This document shows positions 15,368 to 21,166 of a DNA stretch of 21,166 nucleotides, one piece after another. The number at the start of each line of letters is the position of its first letter. Position 1 is the stretch's first letter. This DNA is from Bacteroidales bacterium UBA6192. Lineage in GTDB: Bacteria > Bacteroidota > Bacteroidia > Bacteroidales > F082. Both the position numbers and the translations under genes were made by a program. The stretch is from positions 1 to 21,166 of the forward strand of contig DITE01000119.1 of the NCBI GenBank assembly GCA_002422725.1, read 5' to 3'. The notes beneath the pieces were generated by a model, which was given only the letters and a program-made list of their open reading frames with translations, did not search any database and had not been told where the DNA came from.

Positions 15368-16174
15368 ATGCAAAGATCATGCTTTTTTTATATCATTTTC
15401 CTGATTTGTTTTGTTGAGCCTGTGTTGGCACAACACTATCTTGAAGCAAGTCCACGATCGGAACGATCTCTAATTAAATCATTCCTGCACAAAGAGTTGA
15501 TTTATCCTGCATATGAAATGGAAAATAAAATACAGGGAACATCGGAATTCGAATTTAGGGTCCATAAGGATGGTTCTACAAGTGATTTCATAAATCTGAA
15601 AAGTGTGAGTCCTTCCATTGACCAGGAAACAATCCGTCTTATCAAAAAAATCCTTTGGCAACCAGCAACCAACGATGGTACTCCCATTGAATCAGTTACT
15701 ACTTATTCCATAAAATTTGACATTAATCAGTATAACAGAAATCACAGGAAAGCGCTTCATGAGATTATTTGCAATGAGGTTGCCGGAACAGACACTACAA
15801 CAATTATTTACCCTTTCTCACGACTGGAATTGGCTCCAGAACCAATTATCCCTGGAGGCAGGAAGAATCTTATAACATATTTGCACGAACAACTTAAATA
15901 TCCTGAAGCTGCTTTCAGGTTAAATCTGAGTGGCACGGTGACTCTTGGATTTGTTATTGAGCCAAACGGCAAAGTATCAAACATTTATGTAGTTCAATCT
16001 GTTGGCGGAGGCTGCGACCAGGAAGCTATCAGAATTGTTGAATCAATGTGCTGGAAACCCGGAATTATACAAGGTCTCGCTGTAAGAAGTCATAGTAAAA
16101 TTGATATTCAATTCAAACTGGCAGACTCGGGCAAAGGCAATCCAATTCCGAACAGACAACCAAGTGGAATATAA
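15368..16174 (+). CDS. Exported protein with two TonB C-terminal domains
   Basis: A 268-residue protein with an N-terminal signal peptide (about 1-21, ending VLAQ). Two copies of the TonB C-terminal fold follow, at about 30-118 (HKELIYPAYEMENKIQGTSE, then LWQPATNDGTPI) and about 158-250 (HEQLKYPEAAFRLNLSGTV, then CWKPGIIQGLAV). The YP...(A/N)...G-(T/S)-V/F pattern and the W-P-x-(G/T) pattern are the family hallmarks. The second copy is closer to the standard domain. There is no proline-rich spacer and no retained membrane anchor, so it is not a classical energy transducer; a periplasmic role with outer-membrane proteins is more likely. It is followed after 27 bases by a DUF3078 outer-membrane protein, probably in the same transcript. 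Function is unknown. Confidence 0.85.
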   Translation: MQRSCFFYIIFLICFVEPVLAQHYLEASPRSERSLIKSFLHKELIYPAYEMENKIQGTSEFEFRVHKDGSTSDFINLKSVSPSIDQETIRLIKKILWQPATNDGTPIESVTTYSIKFDINQYNRNHRKALHEIICNEVAGTDTTTIIYPFSRLELAPEPIIPGGRKNLITYLHEQLKYPEAAFRLNLSGTVTLGFVIEPNGKVSNIYVVQSVGGGCDQEAIRIVESMCWKPGIIQGLAVRSHSKIDIQFKLADSGKGNPIPNRQPSGI

Positions 16175-16201
16175 TTTTAACCATTTAAAATCCCAAGAAA
16201 A

Positions 16202-17110
16202 ATGAAAAAATCATTACTAAGCATTGCATGCATACTCATGACAACTACCCTTATCCTGGCACAGGAAAAGGTACCATCAAACTGGACCAGAAGCGGCTCA
16301 GTAAATCTGAATTTTTCACAAAGTCATCTGTCAAACTGGGCTGCAGGAGGTGAAAGCGCACTCAATACAGGAGGAAGATTCATCTATCAGGCTAATTATG
16401 CTAAAGACAGTCAAAAATGGAATACAAACCTTGATGTTGGGCTGGGTTACAGCATTATAGGTGATAACAAGGCGATTAAAACAGACGACAAATTGGAATT
16501 AAACTCCATGTTTGGTTTAAAAGCAACAGAACAACTTTTTTATAGCCTGTCCCTATCATTCAAATCGCAGTTTACTGATGGATTTGATTACAAAACAGAC
16601 TCAACCACACCGATTTCACGTTTCATGGCCCCCGCTTATCTAACCCTTGGACTGGGTATTGATTGGTTTCAGAGTAAACATTTTGAGATTAACTTTTCAC
16701 CGGCCACTGCAAGAATAACTTTTGTAAATGATCAGCATTTGGCCGATCTTGGGGCGTTTGGAGTTGATCCAGCTGAGTTTGATTTAAATGGCATTAAAAC
16801 AAAAGACGGTAAAACAAGTAGATTTGAGTTTGGGGGTAAAATCATTGCAAAGTTGAATTATGATATTGCAAAGAATGTGAACTTCAGTTCAAAACTTGAA
16901 TTATTTTCCGACTATTTAAAAAATGCTCAGAATGTTGATGTGGACTGGCAAAACTTCATCACCATGAAAGTGAATAGCTGGCTTAATGCCAATATCACCC
17001 TCCACATGATTTACGATGATGACATAATGATTAATGATAAAGACGGTAAGTCAGGACCCAGAACACAGCTTAAAGAAGTGTTTAGCCTTGGATTATCCTA
17101 TAATTTCTGA
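16202..17110 (+). CDS. DUF3078 family outer-membrane protein
   Basis: A 302-residue protein with a signal peptide (about 1-20, ending ILAQ). The segment LNFSQSHLSNWAAGGESALN soon after it is the recognisable signature of the DUF3078 family, which is widespread in Bacteroidota. The rest is a series of alternating amphipathic strands (such as LEINFSPATARITF and GKIIAKLNYDI) ending in LGLSYNF, a terminal aromatic residue typical of outer-membrane beta-barrels. The family has no assigned function that I know of. It lies between the double TonB-domain gene and the phosphoesterase gene; its TGA stop shares bases with an out-of-frame ATG, and the next gene begins 6 bases on, so all three are likely one operon. 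Confidence 0.88.
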   Translation: MKKSLLSIACILMTTTLILAQEKVPSNWTRSGSVNLNFSQSHLSNWAAGGESALNTGGRFIYQANYAKDSQKWNTNLDVGLGYSIIGDNKAIKTDDKLELNSMFGLKATEQLFYSLSLSFKSQFTDGFDYKTDSTTPISRFMAPAYLTLGLGIDWFQSKHFEINFSPATARITFVNDQHLADLGAFGVDPAEFDLNGIKTKDGKTSRFEFGGKIIAKLNYDIAKNVNFSSKLELFSDYLKNAQNVDVDWQNFITMKVNSWLNANITLHMIYDDDIMINDKDGKSGPRTQLKEVFSLGLSYNF

Positions 17111-17116
17111 TGCAAA

Positions 17117-17611
17117 TTGAAGAAAATAGGCTTACTTTCAGACACCCATGGGCATCTGCATCCCAGAGTGACTGATTTCTTTGCAGATTGTGACGAAATT
17201 TGGCATGCAGGCGATATTGGCACTTATTCAGTGACTGAAAAGTTAAAAGAGTTTAAACCACTTCGGGCAGTTCACGGAAACATTGATGACAGCAGGTTGA
17301 GGTTGGAGTTTCCGGCACATTTATATTTTCAAATTGAACAATTACAGGTGTTTATCACACATATTGGAGGGTACCCCGGAAAATATTCCAGTGGAATTAA
17401 AGAACTTCTTATCAGGCATAAGCCTGCTTTGTTCATTTGCGGTCATTCACACATTCTGAAGGTGATGTATGACCAAACTTTTAATCTCCTGTATATTAAT
17501 CCCGGAGCAGCTGGTAACAGTGGTATGCATCAAAAAATAACCTTTGTCAGGTTTCAGGTTGATGGTCATCGTATTAGTGAGTTGGAGATATTTGAAGCAG
17601 ATCGTAGATGA
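17117..17611 (+). CDS. YfcE/MJ0936-type metallophosphoesterase, UUG start
   Basis: A 164-residue calcineurin-like phosphoesterase. All metal-binding motifs are present: SDTHG (Asp9, His11), HAGDIG (Asp33), VHGNID (Asn55), ITHIGG (His82) and CGHSHI (His110, His112), followed by NPGAAG. Members hydrolyse phosphodiesters with two metal ions; the natural substrate is unknown. The frame has an in-frame TGA at 17108 and no ATG or GTG before the first motif, so TTG at 17117 is the only possible start; it gives MKKIGLLSDTHG, the expected N-terminus. An ATG at 17110 is out of frame. It lies directly behind the DUF3078 gene and is probably translated by coupling. Confidence 0.9.
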   Translation: MKKIGLLSDTHGHLHPRVTDFFADCDEIWHAGDIGTYSVTEKLKEFKPLRAVHGNIDDSRLRLEFPAHLYFQIEQLQVFITHIGGYPGKYSSGIKELLIRHKPALFICGHSHILKVMYDQTFNLLYINPGAAGNSGMHQKITFVRFQVDGHRISELEIFEADRR

Positions 17612-17662
17612 AATCTCTTTGACTCATCAGGCAATCATTTGAAGTACAATAAAAAAATGCTT

Positions 17663-18133
17663 TTACCGCAAACGGTCTGCCGATCTTATCAGGTTAATGT
17701 CCCGCTGAATGGATCTTGTTGCCAGGACTAAAAAAACCAAAGTGATTAACGGGAGAAAAACACCAAATTCATATTTGGCTTCCACATTCACGGTTTTTGC
17801 TATATGGTCGGTATAAAAAAAGAAAACTGCTGCAATCAATAATATCACGCTAAATATCGCATATTTAATCATTTGCATTTGTTTGCGCATAATTTTAAAA
17901 GAAATCAGGGCGTAAAACGAAAGCCCTGCAGCAGCCAGATTTAGCAATAGCAGTGGCAAAACAAAGTACTGATTGTATAAAGGCTTGCTATCCGGTACTG
18001 AGTCTTTAAGATCAAAGATAAAAAACTTAATTGTGTTATAATCACCATAGTACATGGCAATCGGAAAGAAAAAAAGTAAAACAGTTGAAATAATGGCAAG
18101 AACCAGAAAAACACTTTGAATGCGCTGTATCAT
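17663..18133 (-). CDS. DUF4293 family membrane protein
   Basis: A 156-residue inner-membrane protein with four predicted membrane helices (about 6-27, 54-77, 88-106 and 122-141). The N-terminus MIQRIQSVFLVLA and the C-terminus DINLIRSADRLR are the characteristic ends of the DUF4293 family of Bacteroidota. The frame extends upstream to another ATG at 18184 (173 residues), but the conserved start is the internal Met, and a near-perfect promoter overlaps the upstream extension, so the shorter form is chosen. The function is unknown. It is convergent with the phosphoesterase gene (51 bases apart) and divergent from rho. Confidence 0.88.
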   Translation of the reverse strand: MIQRIQSVFLVLAIISTVLLFFFPIAMYYGDYNTIKFFIFDLKDSVPDSKPLYNQYFVLPLLLLNLAAAGLSFYALISFKIMRKQMQMIKYAIFSVILLIAAVFFFYTDHIAKTVNVEAKYEFGVFLPLITLVFLVLATRSIQRDINLIRSADRLR

Positions 18134-18156
18134 TGTTATAGAGGATAAATATGTGA

Positions 18157-18187
18157 CAAAGATACAATTTCCGGTTAATCGCACAAA
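18157..18187 (-). promoter_or_regulatory. Predicted promoter of the DUF4293 gene
   Basis: On the minus strand, TTTG (complement of 18184-18187), a 19-base spacer and TATCTTTG (complement of 18157-18164) match both Bacteroidota boxes exactly. Transcription would begin about 15-20 bases before the ATG at 18133 and downstream of the alternative ATG at 18184, which settles the start choice. Confidence 0.75.
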
Positions 18188-18211
18188 AGCCAGGCAAGAT
18201 GTTATCTGTTG

Positions 18212-18228
18212 TTTCAGTTCAACTGAAA
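18212..18228. repeat. 17-base perfect dyad, possible operator
   Basis: TTTCAGTT (18212-18219) and AACTGAAA (18221-18228) are perfect inverted repeats around a single C. The site is about 25 bases upstream of the -33 box of the DUF4293 promoter and about 85 bases upstream of the rho promoter. There is no T-tract, so a terminator is unlikely. The binding factor is unknown. Confidence 0.4.
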
Positions 18229-18312
18229 TAATCCGATAGAATGTTCGGTAAAACTCTGCATCAATCAGGAACTAAAATATTTTCTGTTATTTTCAACTTT
18301 TCTGCTCACCTT

Positions 18313-18343
18313 GTTGAGTGTATGCAATAAATGCTTACCTTTG
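18313..18343 (+). promoter_or_regulatory. Predicted rho promoter
   Basis: GTTG (18313-18316), a 19-base spacer and TACCTTTG (18336-18343, followed by CC) match the Bacteroidota pattern with one mismatch in the -33 box. The start would be near 18350, giving a leader of about 120 bases ahead of the ATG at 18471. Rho genes are often autoregulated through such leaders, which is an inference here. Confidence 0.6.
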
Positions 18344-18470
18344 CCTTGCTTTTTAAAGGAAATCCCAAAACTATTTTATTATCCTTATCCTTTTCAATAC
18401 GAATTATTGTTGCTTTCCAACATAATTACCAAAACCATAACTGAATTGTTGTTCTAAAATTTTATTTCAC

Positions 18471-20411
18471 ATGTTTGATATTGTAGAGCTTAATAATAAG
18501 CTTGTTGGTGAATTAAGGGACATTGCCCGTGAGCTTGGTGTTCCAAAAGTTGAAAAACTGCTTAAGCAGGATTTGATTTATAAAATTCTTGATCTTCAGG
18601 CACTCATTCCTGATAAGAATGAAAAAAATGAAGAAAAAAACCAACAACGAACACAAAAAAACAAAAGGGCCAGGATACCAAAATCACCTGATGATAACCC
18701 CTTAACCAAATCAGTGACTGAATATTCAGTGCCTCGAAAAGACGAAACCACAATACAGCACAAGCGGGAAGAAAAACCCAAAGTTGCTGAGAAAAGCATT
18801 GTGACCGAAAAGACTGACCCAAAGGAGAGAACAGCATCTATTGAAAAACCAGTTTCTAGTGAAAAACCTACTGAAGCTGAAAAATTTATTCATGACGAAA
18901 GACCTGTTACCGCTGAAAAACCTGTTGAAGGTGAACGTCCTAAAAGGGTTTTCCAGAAACCTTACACTAAGTTGGCTTTTGTGAAGGAAGAGCCTGCTAA
19001 ACTCACCATACTCGACGATGAATTTATTACTTCACTGACAGATTTACCATCCGATGTGATTGAGACAGATCAACCAGTTATTTTGCAGGAAACAGAACAG
19101 AAGGCAAATGAATTTGTTAATCCGGAATCAACAGCAGGACAGACTGAAGCGTCAGAAAGAGATGAATCAATTAAAGAAGCATCATACAGTCGTGAGAACA
19201 ACCGTGAAGGTAGTCGCGAGAATCAACCAAATCGGGAGAACTTCAGGGAAAACCCAAATAAGTTCAAAAAGCGTGAAGAGTATACTTTTGAATTCGATGG
19301 TATCATTAATGCAGAGGGCGTGCTGGAGATTATGCCAGATGGCTATGGATTTCTCAGGTCATCAGACTATAACTACCTGAATTCGCCAGATGATATTTAC
19401 GTTTCTCAATCTCAGATCAAGTTATTTGGGTTGAAAACAGGTGACACCGTCAAGGGAACAATCAGGCCACCAAAAGAAGGTGAAAAGTATTTCCCATTGA
19501 TAAAGGTTGATCTGATTAATGGAAAACTACCAGAGGAAGTGCGCGACCGTATTCCTTTTGACTTTTTAACCCCCTTGTTTCCAGAAGAAAAGTTCAACCT
19601 TACGGGCCACAAGGAAAGCACCATGTCTACCAGAATAATGGACATGTTTACGCCAATTGGAAAAGGCCAGCGCGGACTGATTGTTGCTCAGCCAAAAACG
19701 GGTAAAACAGTGTTACTCAAAGAAGTTGCCAATGCAATTGCTGCCAATCATCCTGAAGTATATCTGATCATTCTGCTCATTGACGAACGGCCTGAAGAGG
19801 TAACAGATATGGCAAGAAGTGTTCGGGCCGAAGTAATTTCGTCAACTTTTGATGAGCCGGCTGACAAGCATGTGAAAATTGCCAATATTGTTCTTGAAAA
19901 GGCAAAACGGTTAACAGAATGTGGCCATGATGTCGTAATTCTTCTCGATTCCATTACCCGACTAGCCCGTGCCTACAACACTGTAAGTCCGGCATCGGGA
20001 AAAGTACTATCAGGTGGAGTTGAAGCGAATGCACTTCAAAAGCCAAAGCGTTTCTTTGGTGCAGCACGTAAAATTGAGAATGGTGGCTCATTGACAATTA
20101 TTGCAACTGCCCTCATTGACACTGGCTCCAAGATGGATGAGGTTATCTTTGAAGAATTTAAAGGTACCGGAAACATGGAGTTACAACTCGATCGCCGGCT
20201 TAGCAACAAAAGAATCTGGCCTGCCATTGATATTGTTGCATCAAGTACACGAAGAGAAGATTTATTGCTCGACAAAGATGTCCTGCAGAGACTATGGGTG
20301 CTTAGAAACCATCTGGCAGACATGACTCCCCTTGAGGCTATGGAATTCCTGAAAGACAGAATACGCTTTACCCAATCAAATGAAGAGTTTCTGATTTCGA
20401 TGAACGGCTAG
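18471..20411 (+). CDS. rho: Transcription termination factor Rho with long disordered linker
   Basis: A 646-residue hexameric RNA-dependent ATPase that ends transcription of untranslated RNA; the E. coli protein has 419 residues. Rho_N occupies about 1-45 (FDIVELNNKLVGELRDIARE). Residues of about 46-270 are a highly charged, low-complexity insertion with EKP/ERP-type repeats (SEKP, AEKP, GERP) and a basic RE/N-rich end. The RNA-binding cold-shock-like domain covers about 272-350 (GVLEIMPDGYGFLRS, PDDIYVSQSQI). The ATPase core has the Walker A AQPKTGKT (406-413, Lys412), Walker B VVILLDSITRLARAYN (Asp493) and the GGVEANALQKPKRFFGAARK and GGSLTIIATALIDTGSKMDE segments. Long disordered insertions are known in Bacteroides Rho, where one has been linked to phase separation. 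The gene is monocistronic and ends at an intrinsic terminator. Confidence 0.97.
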   Translation: MFDIVELNNKLVGELRDIARELGVPKVEKLLKQDLIYKILDLQALIPDKNEKNEEKNQQRTQKNKRARIPKSPDDNPLTKSVTEYSVPRKDETTIQHKREEKPKVAEKSIVTEKTDPKERTASIEKPVSSEKPTEAEKFIHDERPVTAEKPVEGERPKRVFQKPYTKLAFVKEEPAKLTILDDEFITSLTDLPSDVIETDQPVILQETEQKANEFVNPESTAGQTEASERDESIKEASYSRENNREGSRENQPNRENFRENPNKFKKREEYTFEFDGIINAEGVLEIMPDGYGFLRSSDYNYLNSPDDIYVSQSQIKLFGLKTGDTVKGTIRPPKEGEKYFPLIKVDLINGKLPEEVRDRIPFDFLTPLFPEEKFNLTGHKESTMSTRIMDMFTPIGKGQRGLIVAQPKTGKTVLLKEVANAIAANHPEVYLIILLIDERPEEVTDMARSVRAEVISSTFDEPADKHVKIANIVLEKAKRLTECGHDVVILLDSITRLARAYNTVSPASGKVLSGGVEANALQKPKRFFGAARKIENGGSLTIIATALIDTGSKMDEVIFEEFKGTGNMELQLDRRLSNKRIWPAIDIVASSTRREDLLLDKDVLQRLWVLRNHLADMTPLEAMEFLKDRIRFTQSNEEFLISMNG

Positions 20412-20785
20412 AAAAAATCTGTAAATAAATAATACCAGAACGACCTTTTTTTAAGGTCGTTTTTTTTTGCCTTGTGAAAAGAAGTTTTAAATACATTTTA
20501 TCGTAACTAATCCGGGACTGATACTATCCGCTTTACCTAACGCAGCAACTAGCCATCCGGCATTGTCTGGTTCAGGAAAATTTTTAAGTTATTTTTTGGA
20601 ATTATCTGTCTGGCAAAAAGTCTTTCGGAAAACTATTGCATCCGCTTGCTATTCGCAATCAACATATTATAATATAATTGATTATTTTTCTCTGACTGAT
20701 GAGGTAATTCCGACGATTTACCGAATCAGGCAACCGCACTGTTTCGCTCAAATCTGGGCAACATAACTATTAGAGCTGAAAAAGT
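20412..20785. other. Intergenic region downstream of rho
   Basis: Apart from the rho terminator at its left end, I see nothing identifiable in these 374 bases. A 67-codon open frame at 20563-20766 has no domain, no promoter and unremarkable composition, and is not called as a gene. Confidence 0.5.
20439..20468 (+). terminator. Intrinsic terminator after rho
   Basis: The stem ACGACCTT (20440-20447) / AAGGTCGT (20453-20460) has a T5 loop and is followed by a run of nine Ts (20460-20468). It begins about 28 bases after the rho stop codon. Confidence 0.9.
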
Positions 20786-21166
20786 CTATTCATAACAAAA
20801 GTCCGGATCGCGGTTTTTTTCGCTTTTAAGATACACACTACCATGGGTTCCCAGTATAATGATTGGATTGCGTGGATCGTTTGAGTGTATCTTAACCCAT
20901 CTATGTTGGATACCATAGGAATACATTGTATTGATTCTTACCTGAATAACACCAGTTTCACCAGGTAAATAGCTCTTTTTGGGATAAGACAGAATTTTAC
21001 AACCTTTCGAAAATGCAAGTGAATCAATCACCAATTCTTCAGCACCAAGATTGGCAAAGGTGAATGTTTGGTCAAACACCTTTGAGCGTGTAAGATCACC
21101 AAATGAATAATTCAATTGGTCAAAGATAAGACGGGGGACGCTGTCAATAATACCAACTCCAAATCT
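20786..21166 (-). CDS. DUF1573-like exported protein, 5' end missing
   Basis: The frame reads without a stop from the right edge to TAG at 20786, giving 126 C-terminal residues; the start lies outside the window. The visible part has the DUF1573 pattern: FTFANLGAEELVIDSLAFS, a GC pair, YLPGETGVIQVRIN, a hydrophobic G-x-x-x-R-W-V-K-I segment, SNDPRNP and a final LGTHGSV. These proteins are usually exported and carry a beta-sandwich of the ASH/immunoglobulin-like type. The canonical SCGC motif is replaced by SKGC, so it may be a divergent member or another choice-of-anchor-type domain. An internal TTG at 21115 is a possible but unlikely start, because the reading frame and its similarity continue upstream of it. 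Confidence 0.7.
   Translation of the reverse strand, partial: RFGVGIIDSVPRLIFDQLNYSFGDLTRSKVFDQTFTFANLGAEELVIDSLAFSKGCKILSYPKKSYLPGETGVIQVRINTMYSYGIQHRWVKIHSNDPRNPIIILGTHGSVYLKSEKNRDPDFCYE

Larger units (their letters stand above)
18134..18470. other. Divergent intergenic region between DUF4293 and rho
   Basis: It contains the DUF4293 promoter, a 17-base dyad (TTTCAGTT-C-AACTGAAA, 18212-18228), the rho promoter (18313-18343) and a rho leader of about 120 bases. The leader is rich in A, T and C and poor in G, without a clear stable hairpin. I see no other gene in it. Confidence 0.55.

Noticed and set aside
20563..20766. 67-codon open frame downstream of rho
   Set aside because: No domain, no promoter and no start context; it lies in an otherwise featureless intergenic region.

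Overview
This looks like ordinary chromosome from a member of the Bacteroidota, probably Bacteroidales or a close relative. The evidence is AT-rich DNA, promoters of the Bacteroidota form (TTTG, 19-21 bp, TAnnTTTG), few Shine-Dalgarno sequences, a secreted peptidase with a type IX secretion (T9SS) C-terminal sorting domain, the phylum-typical families DUF3078, DUF4293 and GldI-like FKBP lipoproteins, and a Rho factor with a very long N-terminal linker. I see no phage, insertion sequence, CRISPR array, rRNA or tRNA.

Layout. (1) 1-3048, minus strand: an operon of nrnA followed by three FKBP-type peptidyl-prolyl isomerase lipoproteins; the last runs off the left edge. (2) 3316-4209: ndk (+) meets an XRE-family regulator (-) with no base between their stop codons, and the ndk terminator lies inside the regulator gene. 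(3) 4210-5037: a gene-poor, very AT-rich region with a cluster of GTTAC/GTAAC motifs. (4) 5038-7899 (+): a TPR-containing sensor histidine kinase and its NarL/LuxR-type response regulator, closed by a hairpin terminator at about 8069-8145. (5) 8150-11771 (-): a T9SS-exported subtilisin-like peptidase and a secreted M1-type metallopeptidase. (6) 11869-14366 (+): an aldehyde dehydrogenase overlapping trmD, then rplS. (7) 14420-15166 (-): an RlmB-type 2'-O-methyltransferase that shares a bidirectional terminator with rplS. (8) 15368-17611 (+): a protein with two TonB C-terminal domains, a DUF3078 outer-membrane protein and a YfcE-type phosphoesterase with a UUG start. (9) 17663-18133 (-): a DUF4293 membrane protein. 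(10) 18471-20411 (+): rho. (11) 20786 to the right edge (-): the 3' part of a DUF1573-like protein.

How the genes relate. trmD, rplS, rlmB, ndk, nrnA and rho are core translation, nucleotide and RNA functions. The FKBP lipoproteins, the two peptidases, the TonB-domain protein and the DUF3078 protein act in or beyond the cell envelope. The kinase/regulator pair and the XRE protein are the regulatory genes.

I do not see a convincing undescribed multi-gene system. The items most worth a second look are the phased GTTAC/GTAAC motifs beside the XRE gene, the ndk terminator buried in a convergent gene, the FKBP duplication series and the Rho linker. Coordinates, motifs and promoter spacings were read from the sequence by eye; family names rest on motif recognition and no database search was run.
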